NCBI GenBank assembly: GCA_001464425.1
Contig: LNEK01000030.1
Location: 107,764-171,763, forward strand
DNA from: Alphaproteobacteria bacterium Ga0077535
GTDB taxonomy: Bacteria > Pseudomonadota > Alphaproteobacteria > Caulobacterales > Aquidulcibacteraceae
Direction of reading: 5' to 3'
Length of the DNA stretch: 64,000 bases
The notes beneath the pieces were generated by a model. It saw nothing but the letters and a program-made list of their open reading frames with translations. It was not told the origin of the DNA and ran no database searches. Shown piece by piece: positions 27,386 to 36,948 of this stretch. The translations under genes were made by a program, and so were the position numbers. Each line of letters opens with the position of its first letter. The first letter of the stretch is position 1.

Positions 27386-29699
27386 CTAACCCCTGAGAGT
27401 TCCGCCAGTCGCTTTCATGACCGCGCTCACAATCTTGGCAGTGGCCGCCTCGATATCGGCGTCAGTCAGCGTTTTCTCGCGCGGCTGCAGCGTGACTTCT
27501 ATGGCGAGGCTTTTCTTGCCGGCGCTCATGCGTTCGCCGCGGTAGACGTCGAACAAATTTACGTCCGTGATGAGCTGCTTATCAGCGCCGAGGGCTGCGC
27601 GGACGACATCGGCGGCGGGCGTGCCGTCGTCGACGATGAAGGCGAAGTCTCGGGTGAGCGGCTGCAGATCGAGCTTTTCGAGCGGCGCTTTGGTGCGCCC
27701 CTTCGCGCGCGGCGCCGGCAATGCGTCGAGGAAAATCTCGAACGCGAGCGCCGGCGCTTCGACGTTGATGGCTTTCAGCGCACGCGGATGGATTTCGCCG
27801 TAATACGCCACGACTTTCGGGCCGAGCTTGAGCGCGCCGGTGCGGCCAGGACGCCAATGAGCGGGCACTTCGTTGGAAGTCTGCAGCGACGCGACCGGGG
27901 CGCCGAGCGCTTCGAGCACGGACAGGACATCGCGCTTCACATCGAAAATGTCCGGCTGCGGCGCAGCGCGCCAGTGGCGCGGCGGACGCGCACGCCAGAC
28001 GGCGGTGAGCGTACGTTGCTGGCCGCTATCGTTGGTGTTGGCGTAGGCCGGACCAGCTTCAAACAGGCGCGCATCGTCGAAGCCGCGATCAGCGTTGCGC
28101 TGCGCCGCGACGAGAAGTTGCGGCAACGCGGTGGGCCGCATGCAATCGAGATCAGACGCAATCGGGTTGGCGACAAGCATCTCCTCGCCGCCCCCGCCGA
28201 AAGCTTGCGCCTGCGCGCGCGAGCAGAAGCTCCAGGTGATGGCTTCGTTGTAGCCTTGGGATGCGGCGGCGCGACGCGCGAGGCGCGTGCGGCTTTCGCC
28301 CACGCTGGCCGGCGGCGGACGGAAGCCCGCGGCGCGCGGCGGCGCGTTGGTCGGCAATTTGTCGAAGCCTTCGATGCGGGCGACCTCTTCGACAAGATCG
28401 GCGCTGCCCTCCACGTCGCGGCGCCATGTCGGCGGCTGCACAATCAGCTTCTTGCCTTCGCCTTCGGCGCTGGTTTCGAAGCCCAGATCCTTCAACACAG
28501 CGCGCACGCGCGTCGGCTTCACGTCGATACCGGCGAGCTTACGAACACGATCGGGATCGAACGTGATCGGCTTTGGCGGCTCGGGTTCTTTGCCGGCGAT
28601 GACCAGCTCACTCGGCTCGCCGCCGCAGAGATCGAGAATGAGGCGCGTGGCGAGTTCGATACCGGGAATGACGAACGCGGAATCAACACCGCGCGCGAAA
28701 CGGTACTGCGCATCGGTGGTGAGCGTCAGCGCGCGGCCTCGACAAGGATATCAGTCGTGGACTCAGAGACGCCGCTGTATTCACCGCCGATGACGCCGCC
28801 AAGGCCGAGCACGCGCTCATCGTCCGCGATCACGCACATAGCGGGTGTCATGTTATAGACGTTGCCGTTCAGCGCTTTGAAGCTCTCACCTTCCATGCCC
28901 ATGCGGGCGCGGACGACGCCGCTCAGTTTCGCCGCGTCATAGACGTGCAGCGGGCGCGCGCGATCGTGCGTGATAAGGTTAGTGATATCGACCAGAGCGC
29001 CAATCGGCTTTTGGCCGATGGCGCGCAGGCGTTGCTGCAGCCACCCCGGCGACGGACCGTTCTTCACGCCGCGAATGAAGCGGCCAGCGAACATCGGGCA
29101 CGCCTGCGGCGCTTCGGTCGCGACTTTTTGCGGAGACGGGTAGCGGCCAGGTACGGCCAGCACCGGCTTGGTCGTTTGCTTGCCGACGCCTGCAGCCGCG
29201 AGATCGCGCGCGATGCCGGCGACGCCCAGCCAATCGGGGCGGTTCGGCGTGACTTCGATATCGATCACCGGATCGTTGAGGCCGAGCGCTTCGGCGAGCG
29301 GCGTGCCGACTTTCAGGTCAGCGTCGAGTTCGAGAATGCCGTCGGCGTCAGTTTGGAAACGACGCCGCGCACGGGCCGCGCTTCCAGCGTGATGCCGCTG
29401 CCTGGGATGGTCGTGCCGATCGGCGCGAAGGCGGTGACGAGGCCAGCGCGCGCGTTCGGTGCGCCGCAGACGATTTCGAGCGTGCCCTGAACAGTCTCGA
29501 CTTTGCAGACTTGCAACTTGTCGGCGTTCGGGTGTTTCGCGGCGCTTATGATGCGGGCGACGGTGAACGGCTTGAGCTTCTCGCCCGCGTTCTCGACACC
29601 TTCGACTTCAAGACCAGTCATGGTCATGGTTTCGACGATGGCGTCGATGCTCGCTTCAGTCGCGAGATGCTCTTTGAGCCAAGAGAGCGTGAATTTCAT
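27386..29699 (-). pseudogene. pheT: Phenylalanyl-tRNA synthetase beta subunit, broken by two frame-disrupting deletions
   Basis: PheT pairs with PheS to charge tRNA-Phe and carries the tRNA-binding and editing domains. Three consecutive frames on the minus strand together cover the protein: 29699-29350 (N-terminus [16 protein letters not shown] domain [21 protein letters not shown]), 29349-28738 ([15 protein letters not shown] to [10 protein letters not shown]) and 28732-27386 (LTTDAQYRFARGVDSAF through the anticodon-binding domain). At each junction a short conserved stretch is missing, about 12-14 codons (expected NGMLCS-like at the first, YFDP-like at the second). Both gaps have a length of 1 mod 3. 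PheT is essential, so either the assembly is wrong at both points or the gene is degraded. The start overlaps the lipoprotein stop (ATGA). Confidence 0.8.
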
Positions 29700-30088
29700 T
29701 GTGACAAACCGTTGCCGCAGAAGATCGGCTCAAGAGCGAAGTCCACATTGCTGACGCCGCCGTCGCGCTGCTCCGGCGTAAGCTGATCGAAACGAACGAA
29801 TGCGCTCAGCGTATCGCCCGCTCTGACCCGTTGAACTTGATCTCCGGCCTCGATCGTCCGGTTCAAACCCAGATCGCCCTCGGCAGTCGGCCAGTCGTTC
29901 GCGCTGATGCAAATGTCGCGATCCGAGAGCGACGTGAACTCCACCAGGAAACGCCGGTCGGCGGTGCTTGCCGTGGTTGTCACGCGATAGTCGACGTTGC
30001 GTGTCGGTGCGGCGGCAGGCGCCGGTGTGGATGGCGAGCAAGCGACGAGAGTCAGCATTACGAAAGATGAGAGCAGAAGAGCGCGCAT
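29696..30088 (-). CDS. Small lipoprotein between pheS and pheT
   Basis: A 130-residue predicted lipoprotein: signal peptide [17 protein letters not shown] with lipobox LVAC (Cys17), an Ala/Pro/Thr linker, and a domain with [19 protein letters not shown] and a final FCGNG. No family was recognised. Its ATG shares one base with the pheS stop (TGATG) and its stop overlaps the pheT ATG (ATGA). It is therefore translated as part of the pheST operon. The frame is open upstream but the signal peptide fixes the start. Confidence 0.75.
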   Translation of the reverse strand: MRALLLSSFVMLTLVACSPSTPAPAAAPTRNVDYRVTTTASTADRRFLVEFTSLSDRDICISANDWPTAEGDLGLNRTIEAGDQVQRVRAGDTLSAFVRFDQLTPEQRDGGVSNVDFALEPIFCGNGLSQ

Positions 30089-31176
30089 CAGCCTACTCCC
30101 TGCGCCAAGCCAGGCAGCAGATACGGGCTGAACCCGTAATGCTTCAGCCAGCGTGTGTCGGCCGCGAAGAAGTCGCGCAAATCCGGCATGCCGTATTTCA
30201 GCATGGCTAAGCGATCGATGCCCATGCCGAAGGCGTAGCCTTGGTATTTCTCGGGATCGATGCCGCAGCTTTTGAGCACGTTCGGGTGCACCATGCCGCT
30301 GCCAAGAATTTCCAACCAATCGTCGCCGGCGCCGATCTTGATCGTGCCGCCGGAGCGATCGCAGCCAACATCGACTTCCGCGCTCGGTTCGGTGAACGGG
30401 AAATGGTGCGGGCGGAAGCGCAAGCGCACATCGTCGACTTCGAAATAGGCTTTGATCGCGGCGATCAGCACGCTTTTCAGATCAGCCATGGTCGAGGTCT
30501 CGTCGATGACGAGGCCTTCGATCTGGTGAAACATCGGCGTGTGGGTGGCGTCCGAATCTTTGCGGAAGGTGCGCCCCATGCAGATCATGCGGATCGGCGG
30601 CTTCTGCTTCAGCATCGTGCGCACTTGCACGGGCGACGTGTGCGTGCGCAGCACTTTGCGCGCGCCGTCCTCGTCCTTCGCATCTAGGAAGAACGTGTCG
30701 TGGGTTTCGCGCGCCGGGTGGTTGGGCGGGAAATTGAGCGCGGTGAAGTTGTTGAAGTCGGTCTCGATGTCTGGGCCTTCTTCGACTGAGAAGCCCATCT
30801 CGCCGAAGATCGCCGCGAGTTCTTCCATCACTTGGCTAACCGGATGGATCGTGCCCAAGCGCGGCTTCACCGGCGGCAGCGTCACGTCCACCGCTTCGCT
30901 TTGCAGCTGACGATCGAGCGCGGCCTCAGCCATCGTCGCCTTCTTGGTGACGATCGCTTCGGTGACCTTGTCTTTCAGAATATTGAGCGCGCCGCCGAAG
31001 GTCTTGCGCTCGTCCGGGCTCATGGCGCCCAGGTTCTTCATCAGCGCGGAAATGCTGCCCTGCCTGCCGAGCGCATCAACGCGCAGCGCTTCGAGCGACG
31101 CTTCGTCGTTGGCGGCGGTCACGCGCGCCATCAGGTCGGCTTCGAGAGCCGCAAGATCAGTGGATCGGCCGTTCAT
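30088..31176 (-). CDS. pheS: Phenylalanyl-tRNA synthetase alpha subunit
   Basis: The 362-residue catalytic subunit of PheRS: an N-terminal coiled coil (about 5-85, arms that contact tRNA) and the class II core. Motif 2 is [26 protein letters not shown]; also present are [30 protein letters not shown] and motif 3 [14 protein letters not shown] near 325. All catalytic parts are intact, in contrast to pheT downstream. No ribosome-binding site is evident before the ATG, and no phenylalanine-rich leader peptide was found upstream. Confidence 0.96.
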   Translation of the reverse strand: MNGRSTDLAALEADLMARVTAANDEASLEALRVDALGRQGSISALMKNLGAMSPDERKTFGGALNILKDKVTEAIVTKKATMAEAALDRQLQSEAVDVTLPPVKPRLGTIHPVSQVMEELAAIFGEMGFSVEEGPDIETDFNNFTALNFPPNHPARETHDTFFLDAKDEDGARKVLRTHTSPVQVRTMLKQKPPIRMICMGRTFRKDSDATHTPMFHQIEGLVIDETSTMADLKSVLIAAIKAYFEVDDVRLRFRPHHFPFTEPSAEVDVGCDRSGGTIKIGAGDDWLEILGSGMVHPNVLKSCGIDPEKYQGYAFGMGIDRLAMLKYGMPDLRDFFAADTRWLKHYGFSPYLLPGLAQGVG

Positions 31177-31307
31177 CGCCGGTGTTTAGCGGAGGCGCCC
31201 GCTCGGAAGCAATTTGTGACGCCGCCGCAGATGCCAGTATTCATTTCGTCATCACAACCTTGCCGGGTGGTTTTGGGCTGTGTTACGCCTGGGAAAGGGG
31301 GAGATGC

Positions 31308-31901
31308 ATGAAACGGGTGCTTTTGGCTGCCGCCTTGCTGTGTGCGCCAGCGAGCTTCGCAGTCGCTCAGGACGGCGCCTCGGCCGATCCCTCCGCTGCC
31401 CCTGCTCCGGCGGCGCCCTCGTTCCGCATCCCTGCCGGCGTGACGGTCCATGTCGAAATCGTCGATCCTTTGAGCTCACGCACCAGCCAGCGCGGCGACA
31501 CGTTCGCGCTGCGGCTGGTTGAGCCCATCCTGGTCAATAATGAAGTGGCGGTGCCTGCAGGCGCGGTCGGCGGCGGCGAAGTGATCGACGCGCAGCGCTC
31601 GGGCATTGGCGGCCGGCAAGGCCAGCTCATTCTGGCGGGACGCTTTCTTGAGATAAACGGTGAGCGCGTGCGGCTGCGCGGCATGCAAATCCTTGGCAAT
31701 GGCGAGGATCGCTCGGCCACATCTACTGGCGTCTCGATGATCCCGTACGTCGGCGTCGTCGGCGTGTTCATTCAGGGCGGCGAGATCGAGTTTCAGCACG
31801 GGGTGCGCGCCACCGCGCGGCTCGCCACCGAAGTGATCGTCCCGCAAGCGCCGGCGGCGCTTGCAGAAGCAGAACCAAACGTGGAGGGGGAAACACCATG
31901 A
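31308..31901 (+). CDS. Exported protein of unknown function
   Basis: A 197-residue protein with a signal peptide (to about residue 21, AVAQ) and a Pro/Ala linker. The beta-rich domain from about 40 reads RIPAGVTVHVEIVDPLSSRTSQRGDTFALRL with IPYVGVVGVFIQGGEI later. The pattern recalls the barrel of VirB10/TrbI-like proteins but is too short for that family. GGGGGAG precedes the ATG at 31308. The stop overlaps the start of the next gene (ATGA), so the two are translated together. Confidence 0.75.
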   Translation: MKRVLLAAALLCAPASFAVAQDGASADPSAAPAPAAPSFRIPAGVTVHVEIVDPLSSRTSQRGDTFALRLVEPILVNNEVAVPAGAVGGGEVIDAQRSGIGGRQGQLILAGRFLEINGERVRLRGMQILGNGEDRSATSTGVSMIPYVGVVGVFIQGGEIEFQHGVRATARLATEVIVPQAPAALAEAEPNVEGETP

Positions 31902-32494
31902 AGACGACACATCTGGCGCTCTGCGCCGCACTGGCTTTCGCGTGCGCCACCAGCGCCTTCGCGCAAGACACAACAACGGACACGCCCGCCGCCGAAACGC
32001 CCGCCGCGCCCGCGCCTGACCCTGCTGCTGCTGCGGAGCCGGCTCCGGAAGCAACCGCGCAAGACGCGTCCGTTCCCGCTGATGCCGCGACACCGCCGGC
32101 CGCGGAAGATGGCTATGTGGCGGCGTATTCCGAAATCGTCGGCCGCCCGCCGGCAGGCCAAGGCCAGATCGTGTTTTTCCGCCCAAGCCGCTTTACCGGG
32201 GCCGCGCTGAGCTTCTCGGTGCGCGAAGGCGATGAAGGCGTCGGGCGCTTAGGCAACGGGCGCTATTTCGTGCACCCCACGACGCCGGGCGTTCATGAGT
32301 ACAACATTTCCGGCGAGGTAACAGACACGCTGCGCCTCGAGATCGAGGAAGGCGAAACCTATTACGTTCAGCAGACCATCAATATGGGCATTATGATGGG
32401 CCGCCCGGTTCTGACGCCGTCGGATCAAGCCACATTCGAAGAACGCCCGCTCCGCGTCTCGACGCAAGAAGGCGTCGACCGCCGCCGTCGCTAA
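31898..32494 (+). CDS. Exported DUF2846-type protein
   Basis: A 198-residue protein with a signal peptide (MKTTHLALCAALAFACATSAFA) and a 50-residue Ala/Pro/Thr-rich spacer. The domain from about 80 carries GQIVFFRPSRFTGAALSFSVREG, GRLGNGRYF and the strands LRLEIEEGETYYVQQ, as in DUF2846 proteins of unknown function. It is likely periplasmic. It overlaps the previous gene by four bases and is followed by a bidirectional terminator. Confidence 0.75.
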   Translation: MKTTHLALCAALAFACATSAFAQDTTTDTPAAETPAAPAPDPAAAAEPAPEATAQDASVPADAATPPAAEDGYVAAYSEIVGRPPAGQGQIVFFRPSRFTGAALSFSVREGDEGVGRLGNGRYFVHPTTPGVHEYNISGEVTDTLRLEIEEGETYYVQQTINMGIMMGRPVLTPSDQATFEERPLRVSTQEGVDRRRR

Positions 32495-32517
32495 ACGCAC
32501 AGCGCTCGTCAAAAACA

Positions 32518-32553
32518 AAGAGAGCGGCGATCATCTCGCCGCTCTCTTATTCT
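32518..32553. terminator. Bidirectional intrinsic terminator
   Basis: A perfect 13-base stem, AAGAGAGCGGCGA (32518-32530) and TCGCCGCTCTCTT (32536-32548), with a 5-base loop. An A-rich flank on the left and a T-rich flank on the right make it work for both the 31898-32494 gene (plus) and rplT (minus), which converge here. Confidence 0.88.
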
Positions 32554-32572
32554 TTGTGCTTGTCGCTGAAGC

Positions 32573-32929
32573 TTACTTCAGCGCGCCTTGCGCTTGCGCG
32601 ATCAGGCCCTTGAACGCGGCCGGTTCGTTCATGGCGATGTCGGCCATGACCTTGCGGTCGAGTTCGATGCCTGCTTTCGCGAGGCCGGCGATGAAGCGCG
32701 AGTAGGTCAGGCCCTCTTCGCGCACCGCGGCGTTGATGCGCACGATCCAGAGCGCGCGGAAGCTGCGCTTCTTGGCCTTACGGTCACGGTAGGCATAGAG
32801 GCCGGCCTTCTCGACCGCAGCGTTGGCGGCACGGAAGGTGTTCTTGCGACGGCCATAATAGCCCTTCGCCTTTTTCAGAACTTTCTTGTGGCGTGCGTGG
32901 GCGGTGACGCCCCCTTTGACACGAGCCAT
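32573..32929 (-). CDS. rplT: 50S ribosomal protein L20
   Basis: The 118-residue L20 is an early 23S rRNA-binding assembly protein. Its sequence is typical throughout: [42 protein letters not shown], then [42 protein letters not shown]. It lies 36 bases after rpmI in the usual infC-rpmI-rplT order. In E. coli L20 represses this operon by binding its leader; no such site was identified here. Confidence 0.98.
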   Translation of the reverse strand: MARVKGGVTAHARHKKVLKKAKGYYGRRKNTFRAANAAVEKAGLYAYRDRKAKKRSFRALWIVRINAAVREEGLTYSRFIAGLAKAGIELDRKVMADIAMNEPAAFKGLIAQAQGALK

Positions 32930-32965
32930 GGGTATTCTCCGTCAGATTCAGAATGGAAAAACGGC

Positions 32966-33169
32966 TCAGTCGAGCCCGTAGGGGATCCACAGCTTCACGC
33001 GGTCGGCGTCTGGCTTGGCCAGGATCGACGTGCCGCGGTTCTGACGAATGTACTTGGCGTTGTGGCTGATCAGGCGGTGGCGCTTGCCGGCGGGGCCGGC
33101 CTTCACTTTGCCTGAGGCCGTGAGCTTAAAGCGTTTTTTGACGCCGCTCTTGGTCTTCAGTTTCGGCAT
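32966..33169 (-). CDS. rpmI: 50S ribosomal protein L35
   Basis: A 67-residue, very basic protein, [21 protein letters not shown] onwards, with [10 protein letters not shown] and the C-terminal IPYGL, as in bacterial L35. The ATG at 33169 fits homology and has GAGG close upstream; an in-frame extension upstream has no homology. It is co-directional with rplT, 36 bases before it, and lies 144 bases after a lipoprotein gene that separates it from infC. Confidence 0.97.
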   Translation of the reverse strand: MPKLKTKSGVKKRFKLTASGKVKAGPAGKRHRLISHNAKYIRQNRGTSILAKPDADRVKLWIPYGLD

Positions 33170-33313
33170 TTCATCCTCATTTGGATCAGGCGCGGGCGCA
33201 AACCCACGCGAAGAAGGTCGCCACGGCATGCCGTACAGGCCGGGCCACCCAAGAAGGCGGGGCTGATAGCAGACGGCAAGGAAACCGGCAAGCGGCCCCT
33301 CGCCTTGCCCGGA

Positions 33314-33745
33314 TTAGGTGCGCTTAAAGCCGAACCGGTAGGGCGGGCGCTGGTCGGCGGGCCAATCCGTCCAGGGGCCGGGCAGGATCGCCGCGAGCGT
33401 GAACGCGCCGTGCGGTGTCTGGACCGCTTCCTCTTCAGAACTGATCTCGCGCTCGCCGGCGCCCTCAATGCTCACTCGGAGCCGGACGCGGCCGGCCCAG
33501 ACGCAGCGGGCGTTTTGCGGGCAGCGGCTGTCTTCAAGGACTTCGAGAGGGCGCACGCGAAGGCCCCCGCCCAGGTCGGCGGTCTGGCCGATGGCAGCGG
33601 CGACCACGCCGGGCTCACGCAGCGCGGCTTCGCGCTGAGCGAGATCTTCGAGGATGTGTTGGGGCAGGTTCGCAGCCGGCGGCGGCGGCGCCTGTGTTTG
33701 GGCACAGGCAGCCAAGGCGAAGGCCGCGATCAGAAACGCGCGCAT
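33314..33745 (-). CDS. Lipoprotein between infC and rpmI
   Basis: A 143-residue predicted lipoprotein with signal peptide MRAFLIAAFALAAC (lipobox LAAC, Cys14) and a Pro/Ala linker. A domain with the pattern EDSRCPQNARCVWAGRVRLRVSI follows, two Cys flanking NAR, which is seen in many small periplasmic proteins of unknown function. A strong AAGGAG lies five bases before the ATG. A GTG six bases upstream would be too close to it. It sits 61 bases after the infC stop, inside an otherwise conserved ribosomal operon. Confidence 0.8.
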   Translation of the reverse strand: MRAFLIAAFALAACAQTQAPPPPAANLPQHILEDLAQREAALREPGVVAAAIGQTADLGGGLRVRPLEVLEDSRCPQNARCVWAGRVRLRVSIEGAGEREISSEEEAVQTPHGAFTLAAILPGPWTDWPADQRPPYRFGFKRT

Positions 33746-33806
33746 ACACACTCCTTATCGCGGCCAGCTAAACTTGCATGAGCTGAACGAAGCCTGACGC
33801 GCGCGT

Positions 33807-34352
33807 TTATCCGCGCGGCGCCATCACCATGACGACCTGACGGCCTTCAAAGCGCGGTTCGTGCTCAACCTTGGCGATGCCATCGAGCTCGTTACGCATG
33901 CGATCGAGCAACTCCATGCCGAGGTGCGTGTGCGCCATTTCACGGCCACGGAAGCGCAGCGTGACCTTCACCTTGTCGCCTTCTTCGAAGAAGCGGTGAA
34001 TTGCCTTCATCTTCACTTCGTAATCGTGGTCGTCGATGTTCGGACGAACCTTGATTTCCTTAAGCTCGATGCGCTTGGCTTTTTTGCGCGTCTCGGCCTT
34101 CTTCTTCTGCTCCTCGAAACGGAATTTTCCGTAGTCGAGAATCTTGCAGACCGGCGGCACCGACTGGGGCGCCACCTCAACAAGATCGAGGCCGGCCTCG
34201 CGCGCTGCATCGAGCGCGGCGGAGATCGGCATTTCCCCCTGCTTTTCCCCTTCTGCATCGATGAGGAGCACGCGCGGCACGCCGCGGATCTCCTCGTTCA
34301 CTCGCGGGCCATCCTTCGAGGGCGGCGGCGCGGCGTATGGACGTCTGGCTAT
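33807..34352 (-). CDS. infC: Translation initiation factor IF-3, predicted AUA start
   Basis: IF-3 keeps the ribosomal subunits apart and discriminates against wrong start codons. The N-terminal domain ([44 protein letters not shown]) and C-terminal domain ([16 protein letters not shown] onwards) are complete. A GTG at 34301 has no ribosome-binding site and would drop the usual basic extension. Reading on upstream in frame gives [15 protein letters not shown], typical of alphaproteobacterial IF-3, back to an ATA codon at 34350-34352 with AGGAG eight bases before it. That makes 181 residues, the usual length. Non-AUG starts are the rule for infC (AUU in E. coli) and underlie its autoregulation. 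Confidence 0.9.
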   Translation of the reverse strand: MARRPYAAPPPSKDGPRVNEEIRGVPRVLLIDAEGEKQGEMPISAALDAAREAGLDLVEVAPQSVPPVCKILDYGKFRFEEQKKKAETRKKAKRIELKEIKVRPNIDDHDYEVKMKAIHRFFEEGDKVKVTLRFRGREMAHTHLGMELLDRMRNELDGIAKVEHEPRFEGRQVVMVMAPRG

Positions 34353-34364
34353 CGGGCATTCTCC
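34350..34364 (-). promoter_or_regulatory. infC: infC ribosome-binding site and AUA start codon
   Basis: On the minus strand AGGAG is followed by eight bases and ATA. An ATG in another frame (34357-34359) lies only one base from the AGGAG and cannot be used well. IF-3 discriminating against its own rare start codon would give negative feedback, as shown for E. coli infC. Confidence 0.7.
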
Positions 34365-34448
34365 TGCAGCTGTTGATAAAACACGTGCAGCCCGTACCTG
34401 GTCAGGCGCGGACTCACCACGGGAATATTGCGTGTGTGGAGGCTTTCA

Positions 34449-35465
34449 TCAAGCCGTTGCGGCTTGACGGAGGACGCCGCAATTGCGCAATTGGCGCTCA
34501 ACCTGCTCCACGGGCAGGTCCGAGACCACCGCCGCGGTCAACGCGACCACCCCGCCCCGGCCACGCGGCGCACTCATATCGAGCTTGGCGGCGGTGGACA
34601 GGAAGACGAGGCACGGCACGCCAGCGGCGGCAGCGATGTGCATGAGATCGACATCGTCGCCTACCGCGAACGCCGCGCGCTCCATCAAGCCGATGGTTTG
34701 AAAGAGGTCCGGCCGGGTGACGAGGTTCTTGGCGCGCGGTTCGGCTTTGGCGATTTCAGCGCCGATTGGACGCTCTTCGGCGCCGCCCAGCACCACCGGC
34801 GTCACGCCATGCGCAGCGGCGCGGCGCGCAAGCTCAGCGTACTTAGCGTCATCCCACCGGCGCGACGGATCGGCGTTCGAGCCGCGCGGGAGCAGCACGA
34901 TGTACGGACCAGTGATCCCAAAATAGTTTGGGCTGAGGCGCGGCGGGTCACGCAGCACGTTACGCACCCACGATACGTCGGCCATGAGCGGCTCATCGCC
35001 CAGACCCGCAGCAGCGAGCTGCGCAGCATAGCGATCGAGCGGATGCATCTGGGCGCGCGCGCCATCGAGATAAGCGTAGCTCGCGCCCGGCGTCGGGCCC
35101 GACCATTTCGGCGGCCACGGGCGCAGGCCCTGAAAGTAGTTGCTCGTGCGATTGGAGCCCTCGAGGTCGTAGACGACATCGTACTTGGCTGTGCGAATGC
35201 GCGAGATCAGCTTGGTAATGGCTTGCGGCTCAGTCGGTTTACCATCGGCCTCGACCGTATCGAAGTACGGCGCCTTCTCGGCCAGCTCTTTGGTGGCCTC
35301 AGTCGTCAAAAGCGTGATGCGCGCGCCGACATGGGCTTCGCGGATGCGCTTGGCCGCGGCCAGCGCAAGCACGAACGCGCCAAGGCCGCCGAGCTGGATC
35401 ACCAGCACGCGCTTGACCGAATTCGTTTCGTCATCGGAAGACGCAGCCGACTTGCGCCAAATCAT
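34449..35465 (-). CDS. Glycosyltransferase family 9 (heptosyltransferase-like)
   Basis: A 338-residue GT-B enzyme of the GT9 (heptosyltransferase) family. It starts KRVLVIQLGGLGAFVLALAAAKRIREA, holds YDVVYDLEGSNRTSNY and the second domain YIVLLPRGSNADPSRRW for nucleotide-sugar binding. It ends with GDDVDLMHIAAAAGVPCLVFLS, where most relatives have N/S-D-T-G-x-M-H. It probably adds a heptose or other sugar to lipopolysaccharide core in the cytoplasm, but the acceptor is unknown. ATG at 35465 has GAGGAG nine bases upstream. It is the downstream gene of a pair with the GT4 enzyme 35490-36689. Confidence 0.82.
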   Translation of the reverse strand: MIWRKSAASSDDETNSVKRVLVIQLGGLGAFVLALAAAKRIREAHVGARITLLTTEATKELAEKAPYFDTVEADGKPTEPQAITKLISRIRTAKYDVVYDLEGSNRTSNYFQGLRPWPPKWSGPTPGASYAYLDGARAQMHPLDRYAAQLAAAGLGDEPLMADVSWVRNVLRDPPRLSPNYFGITGPYIVLLPRGSNADPSRRWDDAKYAELARRAAAHGVTPVVLGGAEERPIGAEIAKAEPRAKNLVTRPDLFQTIGLMERAAFAVGDDVDLMHIAAAAGVPCLVFLSTAAKLDMSAPRGRGGVVALTAAVVSDLPVEQVERQLRNCGVLRQAATA

Positions 35466-35489
35466 TCCCACAAACTCCTCGCCCTGCTT

Positions 35490-36689
35490 CTACAGCACCG
35501 GCTTGTGTGTCGTCACCGTCTTGCGCTGCTCCGCATTGCGCAAAAGGCGTTCGTAAACCGCTAATGTGGCGGTTTGGAGCGCGGCTGTGGAGTAGAGCGT
35601 GTGGACGCGGAAACGGCCCTGACGGCCCATTTCTGTACGTCTTTCCGGGCCAAGATCGATCATCCGCTCGATCGCGCCGGCCAAAGTGGGCGCCGCGCCG
35701 GGAGGAACAAGGAACCCAGTCTCACCCTCAAGCACTGTTTCCGTGTAGCCGCCCAGATTGGTGGCGATCACCGGAACGCCCATCGCTTGCGCTTCCACCG
35801 CGCCGCGTCCGAACGCTTCGGCCTCGATCACGGGGAACACAGCGATATCTGATGCCGCAAACGCCGTTGGCATGTTCGCGACGTGGCCAGCGATGACAAC
35901 GACCTCACTCAGGCCCGCCGCCTCGATCGCGGCTTTGAGTTCGTTGACGTAGCCATGCCGGCCTTGCGGATCACCGGCGAGAATAACTTTTAGCGCCCCG
36001 GGGCGCCGCGCCTCAATCATCTTCACAGCTTCGATCAGTATCAGCTGACCTTTCCAGCGTGTCAGACGCGCCGGCGCGATGATCACGCAGCGCGCGTCAT
36101 TGCGTGCAAGGCCCCAATCAGCGCGCGTGATTTCGATCTCAGTGCTGCTCACTTTGGCGCGGTCGAAGACGTTAAGGTCCACGCCGCGCGGAATCACAGT
36201 GATGCTTTCCGGCGGAACGTCGTAGTTTTCTAGAATATGTTCGCGCGTGTAATGCGAGTTGGCGATGACGGCATCGCCGCGTGTCATGATCGAATTGTAA
36301 AAACGCTTGAGCGAGGTTCGCCCGTTATAGATGCCGTGAAACGTGGTGACGAACGGCTTGCCGGTGATGCGCGCCGCAAGAAACGCGCTCCAAGCCGGCG
36401 CACGTGAACGGGCGTGAATGATGCCAACATTGCGTTTGCGCGCCAGCATGGCGAGCTTCCACGCATTCAAAAGTGCGACGAATGGATTTTTGGTGTGGAG
36501 CGGAAGCTTGATCAGCTCGCCGCCGGCCGTCTTGAGGTCCGGCTCAAGACGGCCGCCGGCGCTAGCGACCAAAGCGAGCCCCCCGGCGCGGCTGATCGCC
36601 TCCGCTATTTCAAGCGTAGTCCGCTCTACACCGCCAGCATTGAGCTCAGGGGTGACCTGCAGAACTGTAGGTATGTGACCTTCTTGCAA
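35490..36689 (-). CDS. Glycosyltransferase family 4
   Basis: A 399-residue GT-B retaining glycosyltransferase. The acceptor domain has VLQVTPELNAGGVERTTLEIAEAI and [19 protein letters not shown]. The donor domain has PARLTRWKGQLILIEAVKMI and the EX7E-type VIEAEAFGRGAVEAQAMGVPVIATNLGGYTE motif. It is likely to build cell-surface glycan. Start is a TTG at 36689; no ATG lies upstream of the homologous region. It is separated by 24 bases from the GT9 gene and diverges from the TPR gene. Confidence 0.82.
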   Translation of the reverse strand: MQEGHIPTVLQVTPELNAGGVERTTLEIAEAISRAGGLALVASAGGRLEPDLKTAGGELIKLPLHTKNPFVALLNAWKLAMLARKRNVGIIHARSRAPAWSAFLAARITGKPFVTTFHGIYNGRTSLKRFYNSIMTRGDAVIANSHYTREHILENYDVPPESITVIPRGVDLNVFDRAKVSSTEIEITRADWGLARNDARCVIIAPARLTRWKGQLILIEAVKMIEARRPGALKVILAGDPQGRHGYVNELKAAIEAAGLSEVVVIAGHVANMPTAFAASDIAVFPVIEAEAFGRGAVEAQAMGVPVIATNLGGYTETVLEGETGFLVPPGAAPTLAGAIERMIDLGPERRTEMGRQGRFRVHTLYSTAALQTATLAVYERLLRNAEQRKTVTTHKPVL

Positions 36690-36948
36690 TGCTTCGCCGA
36701 CGCCCTGATCCGCCCCATCCGGCTAAACCGATGTTTAGACACGATTTTGCCAAGGTTGGCGTTGGTATTCGTTAAAGACGCGCTTTCGACCCCATTCTGG
36801 CGGCCCAGTTCTCCTGGCAGTAGAGCCACCAGGGCTTAGCCAAGTCGAGGCGCCGGCTGCAGCGCTGTTCGCGGCCTGAGCGAAGCGCTTGGCATCGCGG
36901 CGGGCTTCGGGCATCGGTTTTGACCTTGGTCCGGGGAGTTTCGCACGC

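Noticed and set aside
34357..34359. ATG between the infC Shine-Dalgarno and the AUA codon
   Set aside because: It is in another frame, leads to an unrelated 60-codon shadow, and is only one base from AGGAG.
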